Positions 1 through 10,412 of a stretch of 64,000 nucleotides of DNA are shown piece by piece. This stretch comes from Imbricaverruca yamaguchii (lineage: Eukaryota; Arthropoda; Thecostraca; Neoverrucidae): positions 3,646,501 through 3,710,500 of the forward strand of contig JAOTOL010001642.1 in NCBI GenBank assembly GCA_034440575.1, given 5' to 3'. Positions within the stretch are counted from its first letter, which is position 1. Every line of letters begins with the position of its first letter. The translations under genes were made by a program, and so were the position numbers. The notes below the pieces were generated by a model, which was not told the origin of the DNA, did not search any database, and worked only from the letters and a program-made list of their open reading frames with translations.

Positions 1-267
1 TGTCAAGGCTGTCAAAGCGCGGCTGTCAGCCTGATTAATGAGCGGTGACTTCGGTTCGGCGCTGGCGACTGGCCGACTGGAAGTATCGGCCCCCCAAACA
101 CTCCGACCGTAGCCGCCCACAGCGAGCTAATGAAATGTGTCATCGGGCGGTCAACTGCAGCTGCTTAAGCTCCACACACTTCACTGCGACTTAGTGAGGA
201 CATGGGGAGGCCCCCGAGTGACAGCCATTCCCGGGAGGAGAGGTGGAGGTGCTACGTTTGCAGGTCA

Positions 268-365
268 AGGAAGCAATGCTGAAGTGCTGTAGAAGGCGGC
301 AATGCTGAAGTGCTCTAGAAGGCGGCAATGCTGAAGTGCTGTAGAAGGCAACAATGTGAAGTGCT
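268..365. repeat. 26-bp tandem repeat, about 3.5 copies
   Basis: The unit is roughly GGCGGCAATGCTGAAGTGCT plus six bases and repeats with few changes. Only intergenic DNA is seen around it. Confidence 0.8.
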
Positions 366-684
366 GTCGTTGAATTTTGATATTTCTGTTTCCGTGTGAA
401 ATACTTTGATGAATTAACAGATCATCCTTCTTCCTCGCATTGTCATTTCTGATACGTGAGAATGAAAAGTCAAGTTTGCTTCTAAAGCTAGACCCAAATC
501 ACAAATTTCGTGTACTAATCCTCAGCTTATATTATCTCTTGTATTTTATTTGGACAGATATGTGATACGGAAGTGTCGGTTTCCATTGGACAGACCATGC
601 TGTCAGCCTGTCCATATCCTTTTGCAACAATTCGCAGCCAGCTGGGAACATATTTTTACGAACGATTTTGACGTCGCCTGGAGA

Positions 685-910
<226 letters not shown>

Positions 911-1249
911 AAAACAGTAAGCTTGAATTGGTTCAAGGCCAATAAACAACGCGAAAAAAGCGGGATCAGAAAAGTCGGCTCCTTGCTGTCTCTTCTGGAA
1001 AATACTAGTGCTCGCCGACAGATTGAATGTTTTTTTCTTCTTTTGTCAGCGTCAGAGTGAGCCGATCTGCACACTCGGAAATAACACGTGCGCTGATTGC
1101 TTCAGATTCGCACGCCTTATGCAGACGGATAGAGTCCAGGGCTGATTACACTGCTACCTCGCCAACGAATAGCTGTGAAAGTGGAAAGTGGGTGGACCTG
1201 GCGCGTACACCGGTGCCGTCTGGTGCTGCATTGCCGCAACAGCATTCGA

Positions 1250-1570
1250 CCTCCGGCCAGGGTTGCCAGATACAAATTTCTGAGATTCGCCAATTCGCGC
1301 GATGTTTTACGCCAACCATCGCCAATTTTGGAGGAGAAAAAACGCCAATTTTCCGCCAAATTTCCGCTACAAAACCAGTCTGCGAAATGATTCAAAACCG
1401 ATAAATAACTATTTTTTAACTGCAACCACCTGAAATATCTACCTGGAAATGGGATATCATGTCGCGGTGGAGCTCTGCGCCGAACACTGGAGCGGCTCGG
1501 AGCACCCAGGCGCGGATCCAGGAATGTTTTCCCGGGGGTGGGGTTAATGCTAATCTTCGAACAGTGTTAA
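1250..1570 (+). repeat. Dispersed repeat, left inverted block
   Basis: Starts near CAGGGTTGCCAGAT, has several CGCCAATTT words, and continues to GCGCGGATCCAGGAAT followed by a G-rich stretch. The same landmarks occur in the same order on the opposite strand at about 7440-7736, on the far side of the non-LTR element. The middles differ in length, so the two blocks are related but not identical. No coding capacity is evident. Confidence 0.55.
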
Positions 1571-2519
1571 GTTTGCGCTCCTGTGGGACGCAAACAGAAC
1601 ACTCGTCGGACGAGGGGGGACTGCCACACCTCCCTCCACCCACCCCCTGGAGGTTTTCCGGGACCACAGAAAAACGACGCGCGCAGAGCGCTGAAACTCG
1701 GAAAAGCTGACGGGTGAGTCATTGCGGACCTTTTGAAGAAAAAATCGGGCCCGGGTCACGTTGGGTCACGAAGTTACGACTTCATCAATGACGTCACCTC
1801 TGACCGTTTTCACTGAGTATTTTTTGTACGAGCATGGGTGAATGGGCCGTACATTCCATTGTTAATCGACTTCTGTATTCTCAGTTAGGTATCAGAATAA
1901 AACGCTAGCGGCAGAGCCATACGTTATCACACTCCGATGAAAGACTGACGCGCCCAGACCGCGCGCTCACCGCCGCCTCTCGCACAATGCCAACTGCACC
2001 GCACAATGCCGCCTCATGCAATTACTTGACTATCCAACGTAGTACAGCACACTCTTCTTGATCGGGAGTCGCAATTCACCACTGATTGAGCAATCACACG
2101 CTCTCTAGCAAACATGGCAACCCTTGCTGCTATCTGTCTGCAGCCCTCACGTGCTGCAGTCACTTGGCGAATCCCCCCGACGAGGCATCACCTTTACGTG
2201 GTAGTGGGGATTGCGTGCCTCAAGGATCCGGCGGCCAGACCACCAGGCAGCCGGGGAGAGGTCAGATGAAGAGTGCCTCACTCGTCCTTCCATCCATACA
2301 CTCCCATTCCAAAGCTCATCTCATCCCAACATTCATGTCCTTCACCTGGCCCTGCAACACTAGCTATCCCAGCTATGAGCAGGCAGGGCAACTTCCCCGG
2401 TCATGCCCACCAGCTCAGTTTTATCGGGGTAGCCGCGCCCCCTCGGCCCGTCCCTCGGGGTTGACGGAGTCCTGAAGGTTGAGGTCCCCCGTCGCACGGC
2501 GCTAGTTGTGACGGGGGAC
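1571..2519. other. No gene recognised
   Basis: Mixed-composition DNA with only short unsupported reading frames. I see no conserved protein, RNA gene or clear repeat here. Confidence 0.5.
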
Positions 2520-2712
2520 CAACACACCTCTTTGGTCCTGATATTCCGGAGGGGCGGGTGGGGCCCGCGGGGCCTCGGGCCAAGGGGCTGGTCCCCTGGG
2601 GCCGGGGGCCGGGAATTTTCCCCCTTCCCCCCCGCCCCCCCCCCCGGGGGTAAGGGGGGGGGGGCGGGGTTTTCCCGGGGGGGGGGTGGGTCCCGGCGAG
2701 GCGCGCCCCCTG
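2520..2712. repeat. G/C homopolymer-rich tract
   Basis: Very dense runs of G and C, up to about a dozen in a row, in patterns that look like stretched homopolymers. It sits just upstream of the Gag reading frame. It may be a genuine GC-rich 5' region of the retrotransposon, or poorly resolved sequence. Confidence 0.7.
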
Positions 2713-2779
2713 TATGAGCCCCTATGGGCGCTGGAGACCTCCCGCGCGGGACCTAGGCGCCCGAAACCAGAACACTTGC

Positions 2780-4433
2780 ATGACATCCACTACACTAAAA
2801 AGCACTCCTGGTCCCTCTCGTAGGGACCATACTAACTTTCCATCAATCGCTGGTGTGGATGGCACCAGCCCAAAGAGCGGCAGAGAACCAACACCCCATA
2901 CACGTGTCCTTGTCTTTCGTGTATTGGCGAAATGTCTTGGCTCACTGTCTCCATGTCAGCGTCAAGACGGATGCGACAGATTTGGAAAGATTACTCGATG
3001 TGAGAGACTGAAAGATTGTACTCTAGAGGTAGAGTTCGCCCGGGCGGCAGAGGCGGAGAAAGCGCTAGAGGCGTCAGAACTTGTATATGGTGTACGGAAA
3101 GTAAATAGGAGGATCGACGAAGTGATCCAAATTAAAGTAGAACCCCATCCCCATCAAACGAAAAAACTGATCGCGTGGAATAATCAACTGCTACGATCTA
3201 AAGAGGACGTACCAGAGGACGAGATCGTCGATGGTTTATCCAATGTCGGAGTAACTGGAGCGAGGAAAATGAAGATCAGGAGTGGTACAGAGACGATTAC
3301 AACAAACAATGTCATTTTGACTTTTAACACAATTGACTTACCGTCGGAGATACGAGTGGGATATGTACGTGTAAAGGTTCGTGTGTTTTTGCCTAACCCC
3401 ATGCGATGCTTCAAGTGTCAGAGGTATGGACACACCAACCATTTCTGCAGGAATCGTCCAGCTTGTGGGAAGTGTGCTTCTTCTGACCACAGTGCCGAGC
3501 AGTGCACATCCGATAAGCTACACTGTGTGAACTGTGGTCGCGGACGGACCCCCCACCTCGTTTGACCGAACATGTCTGACCTATTTCAAGGAAAAAGAAA
3601 CAATTGCAATCAAGCACACCCACAAGGTAACTTTCCGCGAGGCTAGAGAAATGTGCGAACAGTCTCACCCAAAAATATCATACGCATCGAAAGTCAGAAA
3701 CTCTGCACCCATTGCACATCAGGTGCACGCAGACAAAACCAAAGAACTGACTGCACACCTGTGTGCACTCCTCCGCTCTTTCGGCATACCCGTCGTCTCC
3801 CCAGAAATAGCTCAAACACAAGTGACTGAGATACCCAAAGCGCCAGAACACGCTGCGTCGCCGCGGACGACCTCGCCTCATCCTGCCTCTACGTCGACTG
3901 CTTCAGAGCAGGCTCACGAGGAATGGCAGTGTGTCCAACCGACCAAGAGGCTCGCCAAGCCCTCCACCAACGGCCTGGGTTCATTCCCTCCACTTCCGCC
4001 ATGGTCGCCCCAAGCCAGCCCACCCCGGCTCCACCCTCCACCCAGTTCTGGAGAGGGTAGTGTAGCCTTACGACGGGTCCCGGTGGTCGCGCTCCTGGCG
4101 ATCAGACCACGTCCCCCGACTGAGGTCCGTCCAGGGGCACCCGATATGAGGCGTCTGGATGGGCAGCGCGTGTCGGATCCAGGGAGTCGTCGCCGAGCTC
4201 ACGGGCTGAGCGACGCCCTCCCGAGACAACTCCCCCACCGTCCCCAGCCCCTAGGGTTCAGTCCTGTGGGTGCCCCGGAGACGGAAGAGACCATGGGTCC
4301 GTCTCCCACACCACCCCATGCGACGTCCACTGGACGCACGCGAGCACCCCCATGGACACCATCACCACCCGGTGGGGGACAATATAAATATCGCCCCAGA
4401 TTGTCCGACACCATGTCATCTGCACATCTTTAG
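2780..4433 (+). pseudogene. Retrotransposon ORF1 (Gag-like), frameshifted
   Basis: Likely start is the ATG at 2780 (MTSTTLKSTPGPS). The first part runs in frame to about 3540. It contains three CCHC-like zinc knuckles: CFKCQRYGHTNHFC, CGKCASSDHSAEQC and the start of CVNCGRG. A frameshift near 3540 ends that frame at 3565. The protein resumes in another frame with SFDRTCLTYFKEKE and continues through a Pro/Ser-rich tail to a stop at 4433. Zinc-knuckle ORF1 proteins bind the element RNA. The residues AHLCALLRSFG after the knuckles and the basic Pro-rich C-terminus are typical of arthropod Jockey-like Gags. A related, more decayed copy of this ORF lies at 39310-40300. Confidence 0.85.
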
Positions 4434-4486
4434 AGTAGTGGTGTTACGAGTCCACCTTTTTTAGTCAAATCTAGTCAAGCCGAGTC

Positions 4487-7440
4487 AACTATGTCGTCAT
4501 TATTTTACAATGGAACTGCAGGGGGATGAGGACCAGCCTGGGGGATCTTCAAGTTATGGCGAATGAGCACTCTCCGGTAGCTGTCTGTTTACAGGAGACG
4601 AAGCTTTTAACTGGAACCCCGTTTTATTTAGAAGACTACCAGGTCTTTCGTAATGATAACAAGACAGAATCCATTGCACATGGAGGCGTCCTGTTGGCCA
4701 TCCACCAGTGCTCCTGCCTTTCCGCTTGTACTGCGTACCAACCTGCAGGCGGTGGCAGCACAAATGTCCATCCGAAACAGAAACACAACAGTATGCTCGA
4801 TATACTTCCCACCTGGCGGACCTCTACCTAGAACTATAACTCGGACGACTCTTAGCCGAGCTCCCTCCTCCTGTCTTACTTTTAGGAGACTTTAATGTCC
4901 ACCAAACAATCTGGGGATGCGCCGAAATTAATTTACGCTGACGACAACTCGATGCGTTCTTTATGCAAGAATCGCTTTGCATTTTAAATACGGGTGCACA
5001 CACTTACATGGCGCTCACATCCGGAAGCACTTCCGCGCTGGACATTAGCGTGGCCAGCCCGGAGCTGGTGCAATATTTCGATTGGTCAGTTGAATCTGAC
5101 CCTAGAGGCAGCGACCATTTCCCAGTCTGGCTTCATTGTGTTGACGGAGCCACCTTGGGGTCAAGGCCACCACGCTGGAACTTTAGAAAAGCTGACTGGC
5201 CGGACTTTGTAACTAAGCTTGTTGACATTTTTAATACAAACGGGAACGGTGCTGCAACATCTATAAAGAACTTTACCTCCATAGTCTTGGATTGTTCTGC
5301 AGACTGCATTCTGCGTACCTCTGGCAAACCTCGACTTGCGCCTGTGCCGTGGTGGACGGAGCTATGCCGGGATGGCACTCGCGTCCGTCGACGTGCCTTC
5401 CGAAAGTTTGACCAAAACAGCACCTTGGGAAACCTGATCGCCTTCCGGCAGGCCGGGACAGCCGCCCGGCGAACAATCGGAGAAGCCAAAATGATGTCGT
5501 GGAGACAGTATGTAGACAAGTTGAACCAATTCACCCCTACCCCGCAGATTTAGTCACAAATACAACGAATATCCGGATATTCGCGATCGACACCACTACC
5601 AGTCCTGCACGTCGCTGGCGGAATAATAACAGAACCTCGGGACGTGGCGAACATTATCGCTTGATCCTTGGCGGACAGAAGCCTGAGCTGCGACCGAAAT
5701 GCAGGTTTTCGCGAATATAGGGCTCGACGTGAAGCATCGATGGTTGACTTTGCCACCGCCGAGAAACTAGATTATAATGAGCGTTTCACAATGTTCGAAT
5801 TAACATCACAAATCGCTGCACTGTACCCCGTATCCGAAGGACCGGACAACATCCATAATAAGATGCTCCAGCACCTCCACATAAATGCACTCGAAGTACT
5901 TCTGCTGTTTTAACACTCTTTGGATGAGTGGCAGATTCACGCCATCTTGGTTGGATGCGACCGTTATCCCCCATATTAAAGCCCAACAAAACTGGTTCTG
6001 ACCCTCTTCATTACCGACCAATTTTCCTGACTTCGTGCCTGTGCAAATTCATGGAGAAGATGGTCGGTGTTCGCCTCACGTGGTTTCTGGAACAACAATA
6101 CTTTTTTAGCCACGCCCAGTCCGGTTTCAGGAAGAACCGATCTACACTTGACCATATATTAACATTGGACACCGCAATTCGTACCAGCTTTAAAGACAAG
6201 AGACATCTAGGAGCAATGTTTTTTTTTGACAGTGAGGGTGCCTACGATACGACATGGAAGTAAAGTATTCTTTTAAAGCTTTGGAGGTGTGGTGTGCATG
6301 GTTTTATGGGACATTTCCAGCCGAATTTTCTTACTCACCGAATATTTCGTGTCCGTGTAGGACGCACAATGTCTGATCGGTTGACGCAGGTCAACGGTGT
6401 TCCTCAGGGAAGCGTCCTTAGTGTAGCATTATTTGCCGTAATGATTAATGACATTGGAGATGGTTTGCCATGTGGTGTCGCGAAGTCTCTTTTCGTTGAT
6501 GACGTTGCAATTTGGTGTTCAGCATCACGTTCATCCTCGATGGAGAGACAGCTGCAGCTCGCTACGTCCCACCTTGAGAGATGGAGTAACATGAACGGTT
6601 TCCGATTTTCTACCCACAAGACTTGCAGTGCATTTTTGTCGCCGCCATAGCTGCCAGGACCCGAACATTCAGCTCCATGGAGAGCAGATCCCCTTCCAGC
6701 CTGCAGCTACGTTTCTGGACATCACATTCGATCGTCGTCTAACATACAAGGACCACCTAAAAACGCTGCGGCAGAAGTGTTCGAAGTCCCTGAACATTAT
6801 GAAATGTGTTGCCCGAACTGCCTACGGAGCAGTTAGGTCTACGCTTTTACTTCTATATCGATCGTTCATCCGTTCAAAACTCGACTAGGGCTGTTTTATC
6901 TACGGCTGTGCCAGTGGTTCCAACAAGCGTACGCTCGACACGGTCCACCATGCCGCCTTGCGTATTACCACAGGGGCATTCCGCACTTCTCCGACTGCAA
7001 GCCTTCTCGCGTATGCTGATGAAGCTCCGCTCGCCCTAAGACGAGACAAACTCGGACTACGGTATGCTTGCAGAGTGAGGAAATTCCCTCTAAATCTAGC
7101 ATAACATTCCTTGTTTGCCCACCGTACGCGTGCGGTGTTCTGTGGCGGACGTGGCAGTAGACTACCTCCTTTCTGCGCGAAGTTGCGGAAGTTGGCAGAA
7201 GGGAGCGGTATTCAAATGCGTAGCATTAGAAAGACTGAGCCACTGCCCATTCCGCCTTGGGAACTGATCCAGCCGTCGGTGGATACGACATTGTCAGACA
7301 TTCGTAAGGACGAAATTACCCCAGAAGTGTTCCGGATGAAGAGTCTTGAACACATTCACGCCCATCGTTCATGCATTCACTCGAAAACTGATGATGGCGT
7401 GGGGTGTGCCTTTGTGAGTGGCGCCACGATCCGATCGCTC
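4487..7440 (+). pseudogene. Retrotransposon ORF2: APE, RT and partial RNase H
   Basis: Reading starts around 4487 with VVIILQWNCRGM, the first endonuclease motif. The start codon is unclear. Endonuclease pieces follow: LQETKLL near 4590, NLQAVAAQMSIRNRN near 4736-4780 in a shifted frame, LLLGDFNVHQTIWG near 4880, and GSDHFPVWLH near 5108. The RT includes LKPNKTGSDPLHYRPI (about 5980), QSGFRKNRSTLDHI (about 6118), VNGVPQGSVLS (about 6390) and SLFVDD. Connection residues are around 6700-7060, and PPWELIQPSVD near 7250 leads into RNase H. At least eight frameshifts or stops separate these parts, so no functional enzyme is made. Confidence 0.85.
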
Positions 7441-7736
7441 ACACTGCCTCCTCAGGGACGCGGTTTTCACATTTAGCACTACCGCCCCCCCCCCCGGATA
7501 ATTTTTGGATCCGCGCCTAGAGAGGGTGGGGAGGTGTGGTGTAAGCCTTTCCGATCCAGCCAAAAAAAATTGAGGAAATTCCCGCATTTCTTGTTTTAAC
7601 GAAAATGTCGTCATTTTACCGGGTAGTGTGGTGTCGGCATAAAATTCGCCAATTTTTATGATTTTCATCGCCATTCGCCAACCGGGTTCGAATTTCGCCA
7701 AATTGGCGATATATCGCCAGGTTTGGCAACCCTGCC
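7440..7736 (-). repeat. Dispersed repeat, right inverted block
   Basis: On the - strand this reads GGCAGGGTTGCCA, several CGCCAA words, then GGCGCGGATCC followed by a G run. That is the same order as the block at 1250-1570 on the + strand. It interrupts the LINE inside its RNase H region. Confidence 0.55.
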
Positions 7737-7787
7737 TTCGGCACCTCACATAGGTGCTGGGCCGGACCAATAGCTGTGAGAGTGGAG

Positions 7788-7840
7788 TGGTTGTTGGTTG
7801 GTTATTGGTTTTACGACACCGTTGGGGCCTCCGATTGGTC
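7788..7840 (-). mobile_element. SINE 3' end fragment
   Basis: On the - strand it reads CAACGGTGTCGTAAAACC then AATAACCAACCAAC. This matches the 3' end of the full SINE at 50142-50305, apart from a small deletion in the stem-loop. No tRNA-like promoter is seen here, so only the 3' part is recognisable. Confidence 0.7.
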
Positions 7841-9060
7841 AGGTAGGTGATTGTGAGACAAGCAACTTCCCTAGGCTACCCTGTGTAGCACCGGTGCAGT
7901 CGGTCGCTGCTCAACCACAGGATCAGTCAATTTGGAAGCACATGCATCACATAGCGCAGAGGCATTGGTATGACCATTGGCAGCAATAGCTTTGTGGCAG
8001 TTATCAGTGCAGCTGATGCAGATTGTTTCTTTGTGGTACATTTAAAGAACGATCAGCACCATTTTGGTTTGCTTTCAACAACTTTCAAAAATCCTCGTAG
8101 ATGCTCTAAGTGCTTTGTATATTAGGCAGACTAATAACTGGTGCGTTTCTCGTAGGGGTCTGGTTCTATTTCCAGTGATGGGCTTCGACGCCAGCGATGA
8201 TATATCGCCCCACTGGTCGACACCACGGAAGAACGTGGAATTGCGAATTGTTCAGAAATGGTACACAAAGCAGCTGAAATTGTTGCACACTTGACGCTGG
8301 GAGAGACTCCCGAGGTTCCGGCAGCGACAGCAGCGACGCCGAGTTACCTAGCAGGTCCCGCCAGAGTGAGAGCATGCTGACGCTGCTTCAATCGTGTGTG
8401 CCAGACACGCCATTTGATCCTACTTGCCACCGGTTATTGCGTATGGGGGGCCTGACAGCCCGCACATTACGGTGTCCATTTGCATTCTGGCGGCAGTATC
8501 AAACATGTTGAGAATCGAAGCGTACTTTTACAACGAACTGGTCTTGCTGGCCTGTTTCGGAAACACTAGCCGGCTGGAAGGTGGCTCTTGATCGGTGACA
8601 GTCGCCGATGGCATGTCAACTTCGAAGTAGCTGACAGAGCGCGGAATCGTGACGTCGGGGTCATGGGCCCGCCCGGCAACATCGTGGTCTAGCTGCAGCC
8701 CTTCGATACGACACTCTTACAGCCATCCCTGTCCAACTTTGGCGATCAATGGGTAAGATGATCCAGCACAGCCGAGACGGCGGCTGCCGTCGAAGGGAGT
8801 CAAGTTCCAGGAGGCCTCAACGTCAGGATGAGAGTGGTCTCTGGAGACTTCAATTCCATGAACCAGTTTGTGATATGCATGATAAACCTGCCAGAAATGG
8901 CGGCCAGATGTCGATGGTGTGGCCACAGCGCCAGCTGAGATCAGCGATAGAACTGTGGCCGCTACGGTCACCGATGGAGGTTAGGGAGTCTCGGCATCGA
9001 CGACTGTCTACACCAGAGTGTGGACCTAATGGAGGGGAAAATGCAGTGTCAGAGACTCAC
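7841..9060. other. No gene recognised
   Basis: Only short reading frames are present. One - strand frame at 8717-8971 and an overlapping + frame at 8749-9129 look protein-like, but I could not tie either to a known family. Confidence 0.4.
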
Positions 9061-10412
9061 TTAACACGCGCACTGGAGGGCGGGGGGGGGGGGCGAAATC
9101 GGCCCACCCCTCCAGTTTTTCGTAGATAACTCCAGATTTTACCGGTCGATATACGCCATCGTTTGTGTACTTGCCAATAAATGATCGGCGCGTTGTTTGA
9201 AGTAAGAAAAGTGAAAATTGACCACATTTTTTTTCGAGTTAGGGGTCGCTAAAGTCAAAAAAACATTTTCAGCGCCAGATCACAAATATCGGCGCTGATG
9301 CGCTTCTCGTATATTAGCAAAAAGGAAGTGTTCTTGGCAAAACTAGCGACTTGTTTGATGTACATTTTCATGCTGCATTGTTCCAGAGTCATGTCAAGTC
9401 ACCAAGGTCAAGTCAGATCAAGTTTATAACAGGTTAACACGCGCCCTAGAGGGGGTATGGTGAAATCCGCCAATACTTCCGATTTTCGTGCATAACTCCA
9501 TATTGTACCGGACGATATACGAGATATTTTTCGTGTACCTGCTTAGAAATGACCGGCGCATTGTTTAAAGCAAGAAAAGTGGAAATCGGCCGAGAAGTGT
9601 TCAAGTTAAGGGCCGTTAAAGTAAAAACAATTCGCAGCGCCAGACCACAAAAATCGGCACTGATGCGCTTCCCGTATATTGGCAATAGGGAAGTGTTCTT
9701 GACAACACTAGCGACTTGTTTGATGCATATTGTTATGCTATAAAATTTAAAAGTGATGTTAGGTCGCCCAGGTCAAGTCAGGTCATGTTCATGATAGACT
9801 AATGGAACCAAATTTGGTCAACTGGAATGTGTCATAAATGCAAATGACTGTCATGCGATTGATATCACTTTACATGTTACTCCTTATACATCCCAAATCT
9901 ACTGTTATTGTGTGCCTAAGCGTTTCCATACTTTATTCATGTATTTCGCTCCTTTCTTTGCGAAGCCGATTGTGCCGAGCCACCAAACGGAGCAGTCGGC
10001 ATGGGAGCCCGGTTCCCGTAACTGGAGCAGGTAATGACCTAATAAAGTGCTCCTATATAGGTGACCTGAAGTCAAATGTCGGATCTGACATCTGTATTGC
10101 ATCATTAGTAATGTCCAAAACATCACTAATGCCAATTTTGAAGCATTTAAACACAACCACAGCGATCCATAACAATGGCAAGCAAAGCCACGCAAAACGA
10201 GAAACTTGTGTTATTTTGACCTCATTTGACCTTGAAGATATTGACCTAAGATCATGAACTTTGCACACAATAGAGTTCACTATCATGCCCATCCACCCTG
10301 TAAATTTCGTTGCTCTAGCCTTAATAGGATCTGAGATCTTTGGGGGGGGGAATCCGCCCCCCCCCCCCTCCAGTGCGCGTTATTTTCAGAGGCCCTCTAG
10401 GGCGCGTGTTAA
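9061..10412. mobile_element. TTAA-flanked MITE, copy 1 (piggyBac-like ends)
   Basis: Begins TTAA-CACGCGCACTGGAGG and ends CCTCTAGGGCGCGTG-TTAA. A second left-end motif, TTAACACGCGCCCTAGAGGG, sits inside at 9434 and matches the right terminus better. The right terminus is preceded by an inner inverted copy of the first left motif. The first ~370 bp are repeated in degenerate form within the element. It has no transposase-like ORF. TTAA duplication suggests mobilisation by a piggyBac-family transposase, which is an inference from the target site only. A direct copy lies at 14713-16045. Confidence 0.75.

Larger units (their letters stand above)
2780..7440 (+). mobile_element. Decayed non-LTR retrotransposon (Jockey/I-like)
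   Basis: A nearly complete but inactive LINE. In order it carries a Gag-like ORF1 with zinc knuckles, then an ORF2 with an AP-type endonuclease (QWNCRG near 4508, GSDHFP near 5110), a reverse transcriptase (palm box FVDD at 6492-6503), and the beginning of an RNase H domain (SKTDDGVGCAFVSG near 7380-7425). Many frameshifts and stops break both ORFs. The 3' end is lost inside RNase H, where sequence matching the right inverted block begins. Having both APE and RNase H places it in the I/Jockey group; I cannot name the clade with certainty. Confidence 0.85.

Noticed and set aside
8717..8971. - strand frame as a transposon protein fragment
   Set aside because: No motif could be matched to a known integrase or transposase.
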